Assembly (NCBI RefSeq): GCF_029607905.1
Contig: NZ_JAPHEH010000001.1
Span: 186,001-250,000, forward strand
DNA from: Thiovibrio frasassiensis
GTDB taxonomy: Bacteria; Desulfobacterota; Desulfobulbia; Desulfobulbales; Desulfurivibrionaceae
DNA length: 64,000 bases
Direction: 5' to 3'
Shown here: positions 25,782-35,919 of the stretch, piece by piece
How positions within the stretch are numbered: position 1 is the stretch's first letter
How the letters are laid out: every line of letters begins with the position of its first letter
Translations under genes and position numbers: made by a program
The notes under the pieces: model-generated
What the model was told of the DNA's origin: nothing
What the model saw: only the letters and a program-made list of their open reading frames with translations
Databases searched by the model: none

Positions 25782-28474
25782 TGCAGCTTTTCACTCTGGA
25801 GAAAGAAGCCCTGCTCCAGCGGCTGAAGAGTTCGGAAAACGGGCTCTCTTCCGCCTTGGCGGCTCGGCGGTTGCGGGAATTCGGGCCCAATGTCCTGGAA
25901 CAGGGGGCGAAAAAAAATTACCTGCTCGCCTACGCCAGGCAGTACAGCCAGTTTTTTGCCATTCTCCTGGAGGTAGCCGCTCTCCTCTCCTTTGTCGCCG
26001 ACCATTATGACTCCAAGCAGGGCAGCGATGTCTTGGGCTACGCGATTATCGGGGCGGTGATCGTCAACGCCACCTTCACATTCTGGCAGGAATACCGGGC
26101 GGACAAGGCCATGGAGGAACTGCTCAAACTGATCCCCGTCCGGGTTTCGCTGCGGCGCGATGGCGATGTGGTGCAGGTCGAGGCGGAAGATCTGGTGCCG
26201 GGCGACATCATGCTTCTGGAAGAAGGGGACAAGGTCGCGGCGGACGGAATAATTCTCGAGGCAAACTCCCTCTATCTCAACCTCTCCTCCCTCACCGGCG
26301 AATCAGCGCCCGTGGCCCGCAGACTGCAACCCGACACGGCAAGACGGACCCTTGAGGCAAAGAACATGGTCTTTGCCGGAACCACCGTGCTTTCCGGCAG
26401 CGGCATCGCGGTGGTGAGCGCCACGGGCAACGCCACGGAATTCGGCAACATCGCCAGCCTCACCAAGAACGTGCGCAAGACCGTCACCCCCATGCAGCGC
26501 GAGATCATCCACATCACCCGTATCTTCACGGGGATCGCCCTGCTCATGGGCTGCGTCTTTTTCGCCCTGGGCCTCTTCTCGGGCAAGGGAATCCTCATGG
26601 CCTCGATCTTTGCCCTGGCCCTCATTGTCGCCAACGTGCCGGAAGGATTGCTCCCCACCATCAGCCTCTCCCTCTCCCTGGCCAGCCAGCGCATGGCCCG
26701 GCACAACGCCCTGGTCAAGAACCTCGATTCGGTGCAAACCCTGGGCAGCGCCACGGTGATCTGCACCGACAAGACCGGCACTCTGACGCGAAACGAGATG
26801 AGCACCAAGCTCCTCTGGCTTGCCGGCGGCGAGGAGATTTCCATCTCGGGGGAAGGGTATCGCGAGCCGGGCGAATTCTCCTTTTCCCGGCACAACGAAA
26901 GCAGTGAGCAGCGCCTCACGGAACTGCTCACTGCCGGCATCCTCAACTGCAGGGCCAGCATCGACGAGGAGCGATTGCGCGGGGATCCCACCGAGCTGGC
27001 CATTGTTGCCGCCGCCCGCAAAAAAGGAATTACCGCCCCGGAGATGACCAAATTGCAGGAGTTCATCTTCACCAGCGAACGCAAGATGATGTCCACTGTC
27101 TTTGAGGATGACGGAAAGATCCAGATCTTTGCCAAGGGAGCGGTGGAGGTCTTGCTGCCCAGATGCACCTCCTTTTTGGGGGATGACGGCAAAGAACAGC
27201 CGCTGAGCGAGAACAAGCGGCAGGAAGCCCTGGCCCGGGCGGAAACCTTCGAAAACCAGGCCTTCCGCGTCCTGCTCGTCGCCAGCGGCACAGAGGCCAG
27301 GGAGGAGGCGCTGACCCTGCTCGGCTTGGTTGCTATCATGGATCTGCCCCGCAGCGAGGTATTTGCGGCAATAGCCACCTGCAAAGGGGCCGGCATCCGC
27401 ACCATGATGATCACCGGGGACAACCCGCGCACGGCCGCGGCCATTGCCCATCAGATCGGCATGGCTTTCGACCGGGTCGTCACCGGCCCGGAACTTGAGG
27501 CGCTGCACGATGAAGCGCTGGAAGAGATGCTCGCCGCAGAGACCGTGCTCTTTGCCCGCATGGCCAGCAGCCAGAAGCTGCGGATTGCCACGGCCCTGCA
27601 GAACAACGGGGAGGTGGTGGCCATGACCGGCGACGGGGTAAACGATGCCCCCGCCCTCAAAAAGGCGGACATCGGCATTGCCATGGGGCTCTCCGGCACC
27701 GAGGTGGCCAAGGAAGCGGCGGACATGGTGCTGCTCGACGACAACTTCTCCTCCATCGTCATTGCCATCGAAGAAGGAAGAAACGTCTATTTCAACATCA
27801 AGAAATTCGTCACCTATGTGCTCGCCTCCAACGCACCGGAGATCGTGCCCTACATCCTGCAGTTTTTTCTGAAAATCCCCCTGCCCCTTTCGGTGATCCA
27901 GATCCTTTCCATCGATCTGGGCACGGACATCCTCCCAGGCGTGGCCCTGGGCAGCGAACGGCCGGAAAAGAACATCATGAACCGGCCGCCGGTGAGAAGA
28001 AACGAGAAAATCCTCGACCGGGAGGTTTTTCTGCGGGGCTATTTTTTCCTGGGGGTCATCGAGGCCACCGCCGCCATGGCCGCCTTTCTCTCTTTCCTGC
28101 TCCTCCACGGCTGGCAGTACGGCACCGTGGATCTTGCCGACCCCCTCCTGCACCGCCAGGCCATGACCATGACCCTGCTGGGCGCTGTCTCCTGCCAGCT
28201 CCTCAATGCCTGGACCATGCGCAGCTGGGAATTCTCCGCCTTCAACCTGGGATTTTTCTCCAACCGGTTGCTGCTCTGGGCCATGGCGGTCGAGCTGGTC
28301 TGGGTCTGGGCCATTCTCAACGTGCCCGAAGTACAGAGAGTGTTCAACACCGCGTCGGTGCCGCTGAACGATCTCTGGATTCTGCTGCCCTTCCCCCTTC
28401 TGCTCTTTTGTGCACATGAATTCTACAAGTGGCTGCGCCGCCGCAAGAAGAACAGAGACCTCCTCCCAACCTAA
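25781..28474 (+). CDS. P2-type cation-transporting ATPase
   Basis: 897 residues with an N-terminal cation-ATPase domain, TGES in SSLTGESAPVAR (near 170), the phosphorylation site CTDKTGTLTRNEM (near 330) and the hinge TGDGVNDAPALKKADIGIAM (near 620), with about ten membrane segments. M4 reads VANVPEGLLPTIS, closer to the Na+/K+-type VPEGLLATV than to the SERCA IPEGLPAV. M6 contains LSIDLGTDILPGVAL. The ion is not certain: Na+, K+ or Ca2+ are all possible. It is translationally coupled to the universal-stress protein upstream. Confidence 0.88.
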   Translation: MQLFTLEKEALLQRLKSSENGLSSALAARRLREFGPNVLEQGAKKNYLLAYARQYSQFFAILLEVAALLSFVADHYDSKQGSDVLGYAIIGAVIVNATFTFWQEYRADKAMEELLKLIPVRVSLRRDGDVVQVEAEDLVPGDIMLLEEGDKVAADGIILEANSLYLNLSSLTGESAPVARRLQPDTARRTLEAKNMVFAGTTVLSGSGIAVVSATGNATEFGNIASLTKNVRKTVTPMQREIIHITRIFTGIALLMGCVFFALGLFSGKGILMASIFALALIVANVPEGLLPTISLSLSLASQRMARHNALVKNLDSVQTLGSATVICTDKTGTLTRNEMSTKLLWLAGGEEISISGEGYREPGEFSFSRHNESSEQRLTELLTAGILNCRASIDEERLRGDPTELAIVAAARKKGITAPEMTKLQEFIFTSERKMMSTVFEDDGKIQIFAKGAVEVLLPRCTSFLGDDGKEQPLSENKRQEALARAETFENQAFRVLLVASGTEAREEALTLLGLVAIMDLPRSEVFAAIATCKGAGIRTMMITGDNPRTAAAIAHQIGMAFDRVVTGPELEALHDEALEEMLAAETVLFARMASSQKLRIATALQNNGEVVAMTGDGVNDAPALKKADIGIAMGLSGTEVAKEAADMVLLDDNFSSIVIAIEEGRNVYFNIKKFVTYVLASNAPEIVPYILQFFLKIPLPLSVIQILSIDLGTDILPGVALGSERPEKNIMNRPPVRRNEKILDREVFLRGYFFLGVIEATAAMAAFLSFLLLHGWQYGTVDLADPLLHRQAMTMTLLGAVSCQLLNAWTMRSWEFSAFNLGFFSNRLLLWAMAVELVWVWAILNVPEVQRVFNTASVPLNDLWILLPFPLLLFCAHEFYKWLRRRKKNRDLLPT

Positions 28475-28624
28475 CACCCTCAAGCCTCAACCAGACGCAT
28501 CTCCCTGCGGTTTTGCCCCATTTTTTCCTTGGAACCTTCGCGAAACGTGATACCATTGCCGAAACAAAATATTCGGCCTGTTGTCGCCAAGGGCTTTTCC
28601 ACCCACCGCAAGGAATGCGTAACC

Positions 28625-29521
28625 ATGACTTCTATTGACTTCAACGCCCAGCGTCTTGATCATGCCAAGCAGATCGTCAACAAGATCAAGCTGCCGGCCC
28701 AGCCCACCATCGTCATTGAGATCAACAAGGAAATGCGCACCGAACATCCCGATTTTCCCCGCATCGCCCATCTCGTCACCCAGGACGCCTCGATCAGCGC
28801 CAAGGTGATCAACGTCATCAACTCTCCGTTCTTCGGTTTGGCCAGCAAGTGTGAATCCATTGTCAAGGCCCTCACCTACATGGGGCTGGAAAATTTCCGC
28901 AAGGTGGTGCTCACCGCCTGCCTGCAGGATGCCTTGGGCGGCGGCACCGCGGCCGACAAGATTTTCTGGGATCATTCCCTGCACACCGCGGTTACGGCGG
29001 AGTCCCTGGCCAAATCGATGCGCGGCGTGCTGAGCGCCGAGAATATCACCCCGGACATGGCGTACATGACCGGCTTGTTCCATGACTGCGCCATCCCGAT
29101 GCTGCTGAAACGCACCCCGGAATATAAGGCCTTCACCCATGCCGCCCTCAGCCATAAGCGCGACATCATTCAGGAGGAAGACGCACTGGTCGGCTCCGAC
29201 CACTGCGTGGTGGGGGGGCTGCTGGCCAAGACCTGGTCGCTGCCCGAAGCGGTATGCAAGACCATCATCCACCACCACACCTCCGATCTCTCCGGTCAGG
29301 GCAAGGTGCCGGGCAAACTCATTGCCCTGATCAAGGTCGCCGACTACATCGCTTACACCTTCGGCTATTCCATCGGCATGGCGGATCGGGTCATCGACGG
29401 CGAATGGGATCCCGAGGAATGGAGCGAGCTCAACGAGGGAGTACTGCAGGAACTGCATATGGGACCGGACGATCTCATCGACCTGAAGGATGCCATCTTC
29501 GAACAGCTCGGCGCTCAGTGA
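28625..29521 (+). CDS. HDOD domain protein
   Basis: 298 residues from ATG 28625, with AAGGA about 10 nt upstream. HDOD features: LVTQDASISAKVINVINSPF near residue 45, AYMTGLFHDCAIPMLL near 145, and TIIHHHTSDLSG near 220. HDOD proteins usually act in signalling, often with c-di-GMP or chemotaxis components; the domain is related to HD phosphodiesterases but lacks their full metal site. The 3' end overlaps the 3' end of the convergent dihydrouridine synthase gene by 7 bp. Confidence 0.85.
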   Translation: MTSIDFNAQRLDHAKQIVNKIKLPAQPTIVIEINKEMRTEHPDFPRIAHLVTQDASISAKVINVINSPFFGLASKCESIVKALTYMGLENFRKVVLTACLQDALGGGTAADKIFWDHSLHTAVTAESLAKSMRGVLSAENITPDMAYMTGLFHDCAIPMLLKRTPEYKAFTHAALSHKRDIIQEEDALVGSDHCVVGGLLAKTWSLPEAVCKTIIHHHTSDLSGQGKVPGKLIALIKVADYIAYTFGYSIGMADRVIDGEWDPEEWSELNEGVLQELHMGPDDLIDLKDAIFEQLGAQ

Positions 29522-30513
29522 TCCCCGGGCGGGGCTTCGTATCTGGACAAAAAGAGAGCGGCCCGCTCCTTGGCTTCCGCCAAGGACGCGCTGGATTGCA
29601 CAGCCGAGGCCAAATGATGCCCGAAGGGGTAGTTCTTGGCAAAATAATGGGTGAACTCCTTGAGACGGCCCAAGCGCCGCTCCGGCAAAAAACTTTCCTC
29701 CAGCAGCTCGACAAATCGCAGATAGAGCGCCAATTTATTCAGCACCGGCACTTCCACGGCATGGCCGTATACCTCGCGGGTCAGCTCGGCGAAGATCCAG
29801 GGGTGCATGGCAGCAGCCCGGCCGATCATCAACCCGTCCGCCCCTGATTGGGCCAGGCAATTCTTTGCGTCCTCCACCGAAAAAATCCCGCCGTTGGCCA
29901 CAACCGGGATATTCACCCAGCTCTTCACCTTGCCGACCCACGGCCAGCGCGGCTTGCGCACGAAGGGCTCGCCCCGCAGCCTGGCATGCACCGAAAGCAG
30001 CTCAATCCCCTCTCCCTCCAGCATCCGGCAGAAATCGCGCAGTTTGTCCTCATCCAGGCTTTCGCCCAGCCGGATCTTGGCGGTAAGGGGCAGATCGGTC
30101 TGCTTTCTCGCCGCCGCCACCAGGGTCTGCACCAGCGCGGGTTCCTCCATGAGACGGCTGCCCGCCCCCATGCGGCGGACGGTGGGCGCCGGACAGCCCA
30201 GATTGAGATCGATGGCCTCTGCCTGCAATGCGTGCAGTTTGGCAATGGCAGGGGCGACCTCCTCCACCCGGCTGACCAGCAATTGATACGACAGGGGGAT
30301 TTCCTGGGGGGCACGGACCAGATAGGGGGAGAGGGCCGCGTTTTCCATGGGCAGCCGCTTGGCGGAGAGCATCTCGGTGGACAAGAGGCCGATGCCGCCC
30401 TGCTCCAGAATGAGCCGCCGCAGGGCGGAATGGGTCAGGCCGGCCATGGGGGCCAGAAAGAGCGGGGGGGAAATTTCCAGCCCCTTCAGCCGGATGGATT
30501 GCACCTTATCCAT
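29515..30513 (-). CDS. dus: tRNA-dihydrouridine synthase
   Basis: 332 residues from ATG 30513 (MDKVQSIRLKGLEISPPLFL). The FMN-dependent TIM barrel has LAPMAGLTHSALRRLILEQG, the catalytic-cysteine motif LNLGCPAPTVRRMGAGSRLM (near 103-122) and SVHARLRGEPF. It most resembles DusB/Dus-family enzymes, which reduce uridine in the tRNA D-loop. The C-terminal helical tRNA-binding domain is present (ends APPGDH). The C_GCAxxG_C_C gene lies upstream on the same strand, 43 bp away. Confidence 0.9.
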   Translation of the reverse strand: MDKVQSIRLKGLEISPPLFLAPMAGLTHSALRRLILEQGGIGLLSTEMLSAKRLPMENAALSPYLVRAPQEIPLSYQLLVSRVEEVAPAIAKLHALQAEAIDLNLGCPAPTVRRMGAGSRLMEEPALVQTLVAAARKQTDLPLTAKIRLGESLDEDKLRDFCRMLEGEGIELLSVHARLRGEPFVRKPRWPWVGKVKSWVNIPVVANGGIFSVEDAKNCLAQSGADGLMIGRAAAMHPWIFAELTREVYGHAVEVPVLNKLALYLRFVELLEESFLPERRLGRLKEFTHYFAKNYPFGHHLASAVQSSASLAEAKERAALFLSRYEAPPGDH

Positions 30514-30556
30514 GCAGGGCTTTCCAGCACATTTCTTTAAAAAAACAGACCATGAT

Positions 30557-31096
30557 TTATTCCCGGCCCAGCAGCTTTTTGGCCATGGTCCCCAATTTTG
30601 ATTCCCGAAGGGCGAGAAAATCCAGATCGACCTTGTCCGCCAGCTCCGGCCGCTGCGCAAGAATCAATTCCGCCGCGATCTCGGCCCCGCCCACGGTCAG
30701 CTCCTTGCAGGTGGCGCCGTTCTTCTCCTTGCGCCGCTTGAGCAGCACCCGGCAGCAGGTGGCGGCAAACCGAGCCCGAAAACGGTCGTGCATCTCCTTG
30801 GCCACTTTTTCAAACTCCTTGGCCTTCATCCCCCCCGGTTGCCGCGGCCCGAGAAAAAGGCTGAGGGCCACCTCCGCCCCGGCCAGCGCGCCGCAGGTGC
30901 AGCCGGCGCCGCCCATGCCGTGGCAGAACCCAGAACCCAGACGAACGGCCATCTCGGGGCTGAGATCGCCGCGAAACCCCTGGTTGATGACGACAATCAC
31001 CGTTTCGGAGCAGCAGTAGCCCCGGGCCGAAAAGATGTTGGCCGCACGTTGGCCGACCAGATCAACGACCCGTGCCGCATTTTCCTGATTTTTCAT
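30557..31096 (-). CDS. C_GCAxxG_C_C family protein
   Basis: 179 residues. The family pattern is visible: YCCSETV near residue 27, SGFCHGMGGAGCTCGALAGA near 54, and a later CC (AATCCRVLL) plus TCKELTVGGAEI. The family is defined by its conserved cysteines and is found mainly in anaerobes; a redox-active or metal site is assumed, with no defined activity. Neighbours are dus downstream and, beyond a REP element, clpB upstream. Confidence 0.88.
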   Translation of the reverse strand: MKNQENAARVVDLVGQRAANIFSARGYCCSETVIVVINQGFRGDLSPEMAVRLGSGFCHGMGGAGCTCGALAGAEVALSLFLGPRQPGGMKAKEFEKVAKEMHDRFRARFAATCCRVLLKRRKEKNGATCKELTVGGAEIAAELILAQRPELADKVDLDFLALRESKLGTMAKKLLGRE

Positions 31097-31156
31097 ATGT
31101 TCTACCCATGACTAAAGATAAAAGGCGCGCAAAAGAACAAAATCCCCCAACAACAG

Positions 31157-31236
31157 GTGCTTCGACAGGCTCAGCACGAACGGAAAGAGTCAAGAACTCA
31201 AGACAACTCCCGTTCGTCCCGAGCCTGTCGAAGGGC
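31157..31236 (+). repeat. REP-like palindrome 2
   Basis: Left arm gtgcttcgacaggctcagca (31158-31177), right arm containing gagcctgtcgaagggctc (about 31221-31238). It lies between the clpB 3' end and the start of the C_GCAxxG_C_C gene. Confidence 0.85.
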
Positions 31237-31310
31237 TCTTTCTTACGCATCCACAAAAGATCCCAGATCCAAACCATTCCACCCTTTCCACAACCACCCC
31301 CATATACCAC

Positions 31311-31351
31311 AAAAGGGTGACCGGATCATCCACAATCCCGGTCACCCTTTT
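31311..31351. terminator. Bidirectional terminator after clpB
   Basis: Perfect 14-bp arms aaaagggtgaccgg (31311-31324) and ccggtcaccctttt (31338-31351). It is placed about 30 bp beyond the clpB stop on the minus strand. Confidence 0.85.
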
Positions 31352-31379
31352 GCCTCGCACCTTCTGCTTTTACCTTTTC

Positions 31380-33968
31380 CTATCCCCTGCCGAAGGTAAG
31401 CCCTGCCTCGTCCCGGTCCACCACGATGGTATCCCCCTCGACAAAGGTGCCATCGAGAATCTTCATGGCCAAGCCGTCTTGGACATAACGCTGGATCGCG
31501 CGCTTGAGCGGCCGAGCGCCAAAACTCGGGTCGTAGCCCACCTCGATCAGGTACTCCTTGGCCGGTTCGGTCAGGCTGATGCTGTACTTTTGCTCGGCCA
31601 GCCGTTTGGTGAGCAACCCCACCTGGATATCGATGATCCGGGCAAGATGTTCCTTGCCAAGGGAGTGGAAGATGATGATCTCGTCGATCCGGTTCAAGAA
31701 CTCGGGCCGGAACTGGGCATGGAGGATGGCATCGATCTGGGTCTGCATCTCCGCCCGCCTCCCCTCGCCCATCTCCATGATCATCTGGCTGCCCAGGTTC
31801 GAGGTCATGATCAGGATGGTGTTCTTGAAATCCACGGTCCTGCCCTTGCCGTCGGTCATCCGCCCGTCATCCAGGATCTGGAGCAAGACGTTGAACACAT
31901 CCGGATGCGCCTTTTCGATCTCGTCAAAAAGGATGACCGAATAGGGCCGCCGCCGCACCGCCTCGGTGAGATAGCCGCCCTCCTCGTAGCCCACGTAGCC
32001 AGGAGGCGCGCCGATCAGACGGGCGACCGAATGTTTTTCCATGAATTCGGACATGTCCAAACGGATCATGGCCTTTTCGGTGTCAAAGAGGAAATGGGCC
32101 AGGCTCCGGGCCAGCTCGGTCTTGCCCACCCCGGTGGGGCCTAAAAAGATAAAGGAGCCCAGGGGCCGGTTGGGGTCCTGCAGCCCGGCCCGCGCCCTGC
32201 GCACCGCGTTGGCCACGGCGGTGATCGCCTCTTTCTGGCCCACCACCCTTTTGGCCAGCTCAACATCGGCATGGACCAGCTTGTCCTTTTCCCCTTGCAG
32301 CAGACGGTCCACCGGGATGCCGGTCCACTTGGCCACCACCTGGGCGACATCCTCCTCGTCCACCTCTTCCTTGAGCATCTTCCGATCCTTCTGGATCTCG
32401 GCCAGATGGGTGTTTTCGGCGGCCAACTGCTTTTCCAGCTCCACGATCCTGCCGTAACGGATCTCGGCCACCTTGCTCAGATCGCCCTGGCGCTCGGCCT
32501 GCTGCTCGGCAACCCGCGCCTCGTCGATATCGCTCTTGATCTTCCTGATCTTCTGGATAATGTCCCGCTCCAGGGTCCAGTGGCCCTTCATACTGGTCAG
32601 GGTCTCGTTGAGCTCGGCCAGCTCCGCCTCGATCTTGTCCAGCCGTTCCCGGGAGGCAACATCGCTTTCCTTCTTCAAGGCCTCCCGCTCGATCTCCAAC
32701 ATGATCCGCTTGCGATCCACCTCGTCGATCTCGGTGGGCATGGAATCGATCTCGATCCGCAAGCGGGAGGCCGCCTCGTCGATGAGGTCGATGGCCTTGT
32801 CCGGCAGGAAGCGGTCGGTGATGTAGCGGTTGGACAGGGTCGCCGCCGCGACCGTGGCGGAATCCTTGATCCGCACCCCGTGATGGACCTCGTATTTTTC
32901 CTTGATCCCGCGCAGGATGGCGATGGTGTCGTCCAGCGACGGCTCCTGCACCAGGACCTGCTGGAAGCGGCGCTCAAAGGCGGCATCCTTTTCGATGTAT
33001 TTGCGGTACTCCTTCAAGGTGGTGGCGCCGACGCAGTGCAGCTCGCCCCGGGCCAGGGCGGGCTTGAGCATGTTGGAGGCGTCCATGGCCCCTTCCGCTG
33101 CCCCGGCTCCGACCAGGGTGTGGATTTCGTCGATGAAAAGGATGACCTCCCCTTCCCGTTTCTGCACCTCTTTCAAGACCGCCTTGAGCCGGTCCTCGAA
33201 CTCGCCGCGGTACTTGGCCCCGGCCACCAAGGCGCCGAGGTCGAGGGACAACACCTGCTTGTTGCGCAGGGTTTCCGGCACGTCGCCATTGACGATCCTC
33301 TGGGCCAGCCCCTCGACGATGGCGGTCTTGCCCACTCCGGGCTCGCCGATCAGGACCGGGTTGTTCTTGGTCCGCCGGGAAAGGACCTGGACCACCCGCC
33401 GCACCTCGTCATCGCGGCCGATGACCGGGTCGAGCTTGCCCTGCCGGGCCACATCGGTGAGGTTGCGGGCATATTTTTCCAGAGCCTGGTACTTCTCCTC
33501 GGGGTTCGGGTCGGTGACCCGCTGATTGCCGCGGATGGCGACCAGCGCCTGCAAAAATGCCTCCCGGGTTATGCCTTTTCGTTTAAAGGCCTGGGCGGCG
33601 GGGGAATCCTTGTCGTCGAGCACCGCCAAAATGAGATGCTCCAGACTGACGTACTCATCCTGCATCTCGCCTGCCACCTTGAAGGCCCGGTCCAGCAAGG
33701 CCTGGAACCGTTTCCCGGCATAGGCTTGGGTGTAGCCGCCGCCGCTGACCTGGGGCAGCTTGCACAAAAGATCGTCCATCTCCTGGCGGAGCAGAGCCGG
33801 ACTCACGCCCATCTTCTGGAGGATGGGCACCACCACCCCATCGGGCTGATCGAGCAGCACCCGCATGAGATGCTCGGGCTGGATCTCCTGATGCCCTTTG
33901 CCCTGGGCCAGTTGCTGGGCAGCCTGCACCGCTTCCTGTGATTTCACCGTGAATTTATCAAACTGCAT
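31380..33968 (-). CDS. clpB: ClpB disaggregase
   Basis: 862 residues, the normal size. The N-domain starts [23 protein letters not shown]1 Walker A is [15 protein letters not shown] (near 205), the coiled-coil middle domain spans about 410-530, AAA2 Walker A is [16 protein letters not shown] (near 605) and the sensor region contains [15 protein letters not shown] (near 815). It reactivates aggregated proteins with the DnaK system after heat or other stress. No clpA or dnaK genes are near. A possible promoter is at 34034-34062. Confidence 0.97.
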   Translation of the reverse strand: MQFDKFTVKSQEAVQAAQQLAQGKGHQEIQPEHLMRVLLDQPDGVVVPILQKMGVSPALLRQEMDDLLCKLPQVSGGGYTQAYAGKRFQALLDRAFKVAGEMQDEYVSLEHLILAVLDDKDSPAAQAFKRKGITREAFLQALVAIRGNQRVTDPNPEEKYQALEKYARNLTDVARQGKLDPVIGRDDEVRRVVQVLSRRTKNNPVLIGEPGVGKTAIVEGLAQRIVNGDVPETLRNKQVLSLDLGALVAGAKYRGEFEDRLKAVLKEVQKREGEVILFIDEIHTLVGAGAAEGAMDASNMLKPALARGELHCVGATTLKEYRKYIEKDAAFERRFQQVLVQEPSLDDTIAILRGIKEKYEVHHGVRIKDSATVAAATLSNRYITDRFLPDKAIDLIDEAASRLRIEIDSMPTEIDEVDRKRIMLEIEREALKKESDVASRERLDKIEAELAELNETLTSMKGHWTLERDIIQKIRKIKSDIDEARVAEQQAERQGDLSKVAEIRYGRIVELEKQLAAENTHLAEIQKDRKMLKEEVDEEDVAQVVAKWTGIPVDRLLQGEKDKLVHADVELAKRVVGQKEAITAVANAVRRARAGLQDPNRPLGSFIFLGPTGVGKTELARSLAHFLFDTEKAMIRLDMSEFMEKHSVARLIGAPPGYVGYEEGGYLTEAVRRRPYSVILFDEIEKAHPDVFNVLLQILDDGRMTDGKGRTVDFKNTILIMTSNLGSQMIMEMGEGRRAEMQTQIDAILHAQFRPEFLNRIDEIIIFHSLGKEHLARIIDIQVGLLTKRLAEQKYSISLTEPAKEYLIEVGYDPSFGARPLKRAIQRYVQDGLAMKILDGTFVEGDTIVVDRDEAGLTFGRG

Positions 33969-34033
33969 AGCCGTTGCTCCTTAAACAAAAGAAGATGATC
34001 AGCCAGGCACCCCCCCGGCCGTGTTCTGCAACT

Positions 34034-34086
34034 ACCGTAAGCTCGCCCTCAGCCGCTGTCAAGGGGAGTTACGTCAAACTTTTGAC
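34034..34086 (-). promoter_or_regulatory. Candidate clpB promoter with upstream palindrome
   Basis: On the minus strand TTGACA (34057-34062) and TACGGT (34034-34039) are separated by 17 bp; the -10 is poor. Just upstream is the palindrome gtcaaa-ct-tttgac at 34073-34086. No CIRCE or clear sigma-32 consensus is seen. Assigned by position only. Confidence 0.35.
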
Positions 34087-34107
34087 AGGCTTATAAGTGA
34101 TATTGAA

Positions 34108-34515
34108 TTGGTATGTTCATTTCTTTGCTTGCCCAAAGAAAAGGCCCCCTATGTCTCTTGTCCCGCCTATGGCGGGATACCCGGAGTTTATGCCCCGCAT
34201 GGGGTACTCCTCGATGCTGCCGGGGCTTTGCAAACTCGCGGAGTTTATGCCCGCAAGGGTACCTCAAACAGTGCAAATCCCTTTTCGGCAGCCTCTCCGG
34301 TGCTCGGCTGCGTGCCAATGGGAAATCCCCCATTTGTCCTGCCGAGCCTCACAGACGGGGGCGGAAAAAGACGCAGAAACTGTCTGAGGGCGAAGCCCGA
34401 GTTTTTCTGCGTCCCGCCCTCGTCGAGAAGTGAGGGAAGCCCGCAGGGCCAGGACTGGCTGGGGTGCCCTTTTCTTGTTTCTTCTTTTGGGCACGCAAAA
34501 GAAGAAAGAGAGAAC
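34108..34515 (-). repeat. Composite dispersed repeat, copy C (modules 2 and 1, inverted)
   Basis: It is in the opposite orientation to copy A. Module 2 runs from ttcatttctttgcttgccc to tgccaatggg (about 34327); module 1 follows to about 34512, with gcccgcagggccaggactgg and the cttttgggcacgcaaaag palindrome. It has two cataaactcc-type inserts where copy B has one. It fills most of the gap between clpB and the anion transporter gene. Confidence 0.85.
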
Positions 34516-34647
34516 AGCAGAGAGATCATCGCTTTTATTCCCGGACAAACCTTTTCCCCTTCCCCCCCACATACCCTTTGCCTTATCCAACCCCTCGGGG
34601 ATATATAGAACTTGTCCCGTTTTTGAACTCTATCTTCAGGATAGCAC

Positions 34648-35889
34648 ATGCCCGATCTCGCCGTACCCATTTTCATCATCACCTATCTCGGCGTCGCCCT
34701 TGGCCGCATCCCCGGCCTGATGCTGGACCGCACCGGCATCGCCCTGCTGGGGGCAATCGCCATGATCGCCAGCGGCGCGGTGCCGCTCAGCGAGGCCATG
34801 GCGGCCATCGACCTGCCCACCATCATCCTGCTCTATGCCCTGATGGTGCTTTCCGCCCAGCTCCGGTTGGGCGGCTTCTACACCTGGGTCGCCGGCCGCA
34901 CCACCACTCTGTTGGACCGCCCCCGGCTTTTCCTCCTCAGCAGCATGCTGGCGGCGGCCCTGCTTTCCGCCCTCTTGGCCAACGACATTGTCTGCCTAGC
35001 TTTCACCCCGGTCCTCTGCCTCGTCCTGCTGAAAAAAGGGTTCAACCCCCTGCCCTTTCTCCTCGGCCTGGCGGCGGCAAGCAATATCGGCTCGGCCGCC
35101 ACCATCATCGGCAACCCGCAAAACATGCTGATCGGTCAGGTCGGCCGACTCCATTTCGGCAGGTTCCTCCTCTGGTGCGGACCGCCAACGCTTATCGCCC
35201 TGGCTGGCGCCTATCTCATTCTCTGCCGCATCTATAATGGGGACTTTACTGCGTCCGCATTCCCCCAGGCGGTCGAACTCACCCCCGATTGGCCCCCTTT
35301 CGATCGCCGGCAAACCAGCAAGGGGCTCATCGGCATCCTGGTTCTGCTCGGACTTTTCTTCACCCCCATCCCCCGCGAACTTTCCGCCATCACCGTGGCC
35401 GCAATCCTGCTGTGCAGCAGAAAAATCCACTCCAGGAGGATCCTGGAGCTGGTGGACTGGCAGCTGCTCACCCTGTTCTGCTCCCTGTTCATCGTGCTCC
35501 ACCCCATCACCAGCCGCAATATTCCCTCCCTGCTCATGGAAGCCATGGCCCAGCAGGGCCTAACCCTCAGCAACCTCCTTGCCCTCACCACCCTCTCCAC
35601 CATCCTGAGCAATCTGGTCAGCAATGTGCCCGCGGTCATGTTCCTGGTCCACTTTCTCGACCCGAACGTGCCGCAACAATGGTATGTCCTCGCCCTGTCC
35701 AGCACCTTTGCCGGCAATCTGGTCATCATCGGCAGCATCGCCAATCTCATCGTCATCGAGCAGGCCAGGAAATTCCGGATCGAGATCAGCTTTCAGGAAC
35801 ACGCCAGGACTGGTATCCCGATTACGCTTTTTTCTCTGCTCATTATGGCTTTACTGATATACTTGCACCGCTTCTTCATGCTCCTGTAG
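34648..35889 (+). CDS. SLC13/ArsB-NhaD type anion transporter
   Basis: 413 residues with about ten membrane segments. Two repeats of the ion-transporter superfamily are suggested by SALLANDIVCLAFTPVLCLV near residue 105, AAASNIGSAATIIGNPQNML near 148 and SNLVSNVPAVMFLVHF near 315, with AGNLVIIGSIANLIVIEQA near 353. The conserved NPQN and S/N-rich hairpins fit the ArsB/NhaD/YbiR type. The substrate is not evident; no ars genes are adjacent. MscS follows after 30 bp. Confidence 0.8.
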   Translation: MPDLAVPIFIITYLGVALGRIPGLMLDRTGIALLGAIAMIASGAVPLSEAMAAIDLPTIILLYALMVLSAQLRLGGFYTWVAGRTTTLLDRPRLFLLSSMLAAALLSALLANDIVCLAFTPVLCLVLLKKGFNPLPFLLGLAAASNIGSAATIIGNPQNMLIGQVGRLHFGRFLLWCGPPTLIALAGAYLILCRIYNGDFTASAFPQAVELTPDWPPFDRRQTSKGLIGILVLLGLFFTPIPRELSAITVAAILLCSRKIHSRRILELVDWQLLTLFCSLFIVLHPITSRNIPSLLMEAMAQQGLTLSNLLALTTLSTILSNLVSNVPAVMFLVHFLDPNVPQQWYVLALSSTFAGNLVIIGSIANLIVIEQARKFRIEISFQEHARTGIPITLFSLLIMALLIYLHRFFMLL

Positions 35890-35919
35890 GGATAAAATCC
35901 ATCCCGAATCCTCTCTGTC

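Noticed and set aside
26303-28483. A 726-codon minus-strand frame opposite the P-type ATPase
   Set aside because: GC-driven antisense frame; the plus strand has the complete ATPase with all catalytic motifs.
32271-33941. A 556-codon plus-strand frame opposite clpB
   Set aside because: Antisense of clpB; composition typical of shadow frames.
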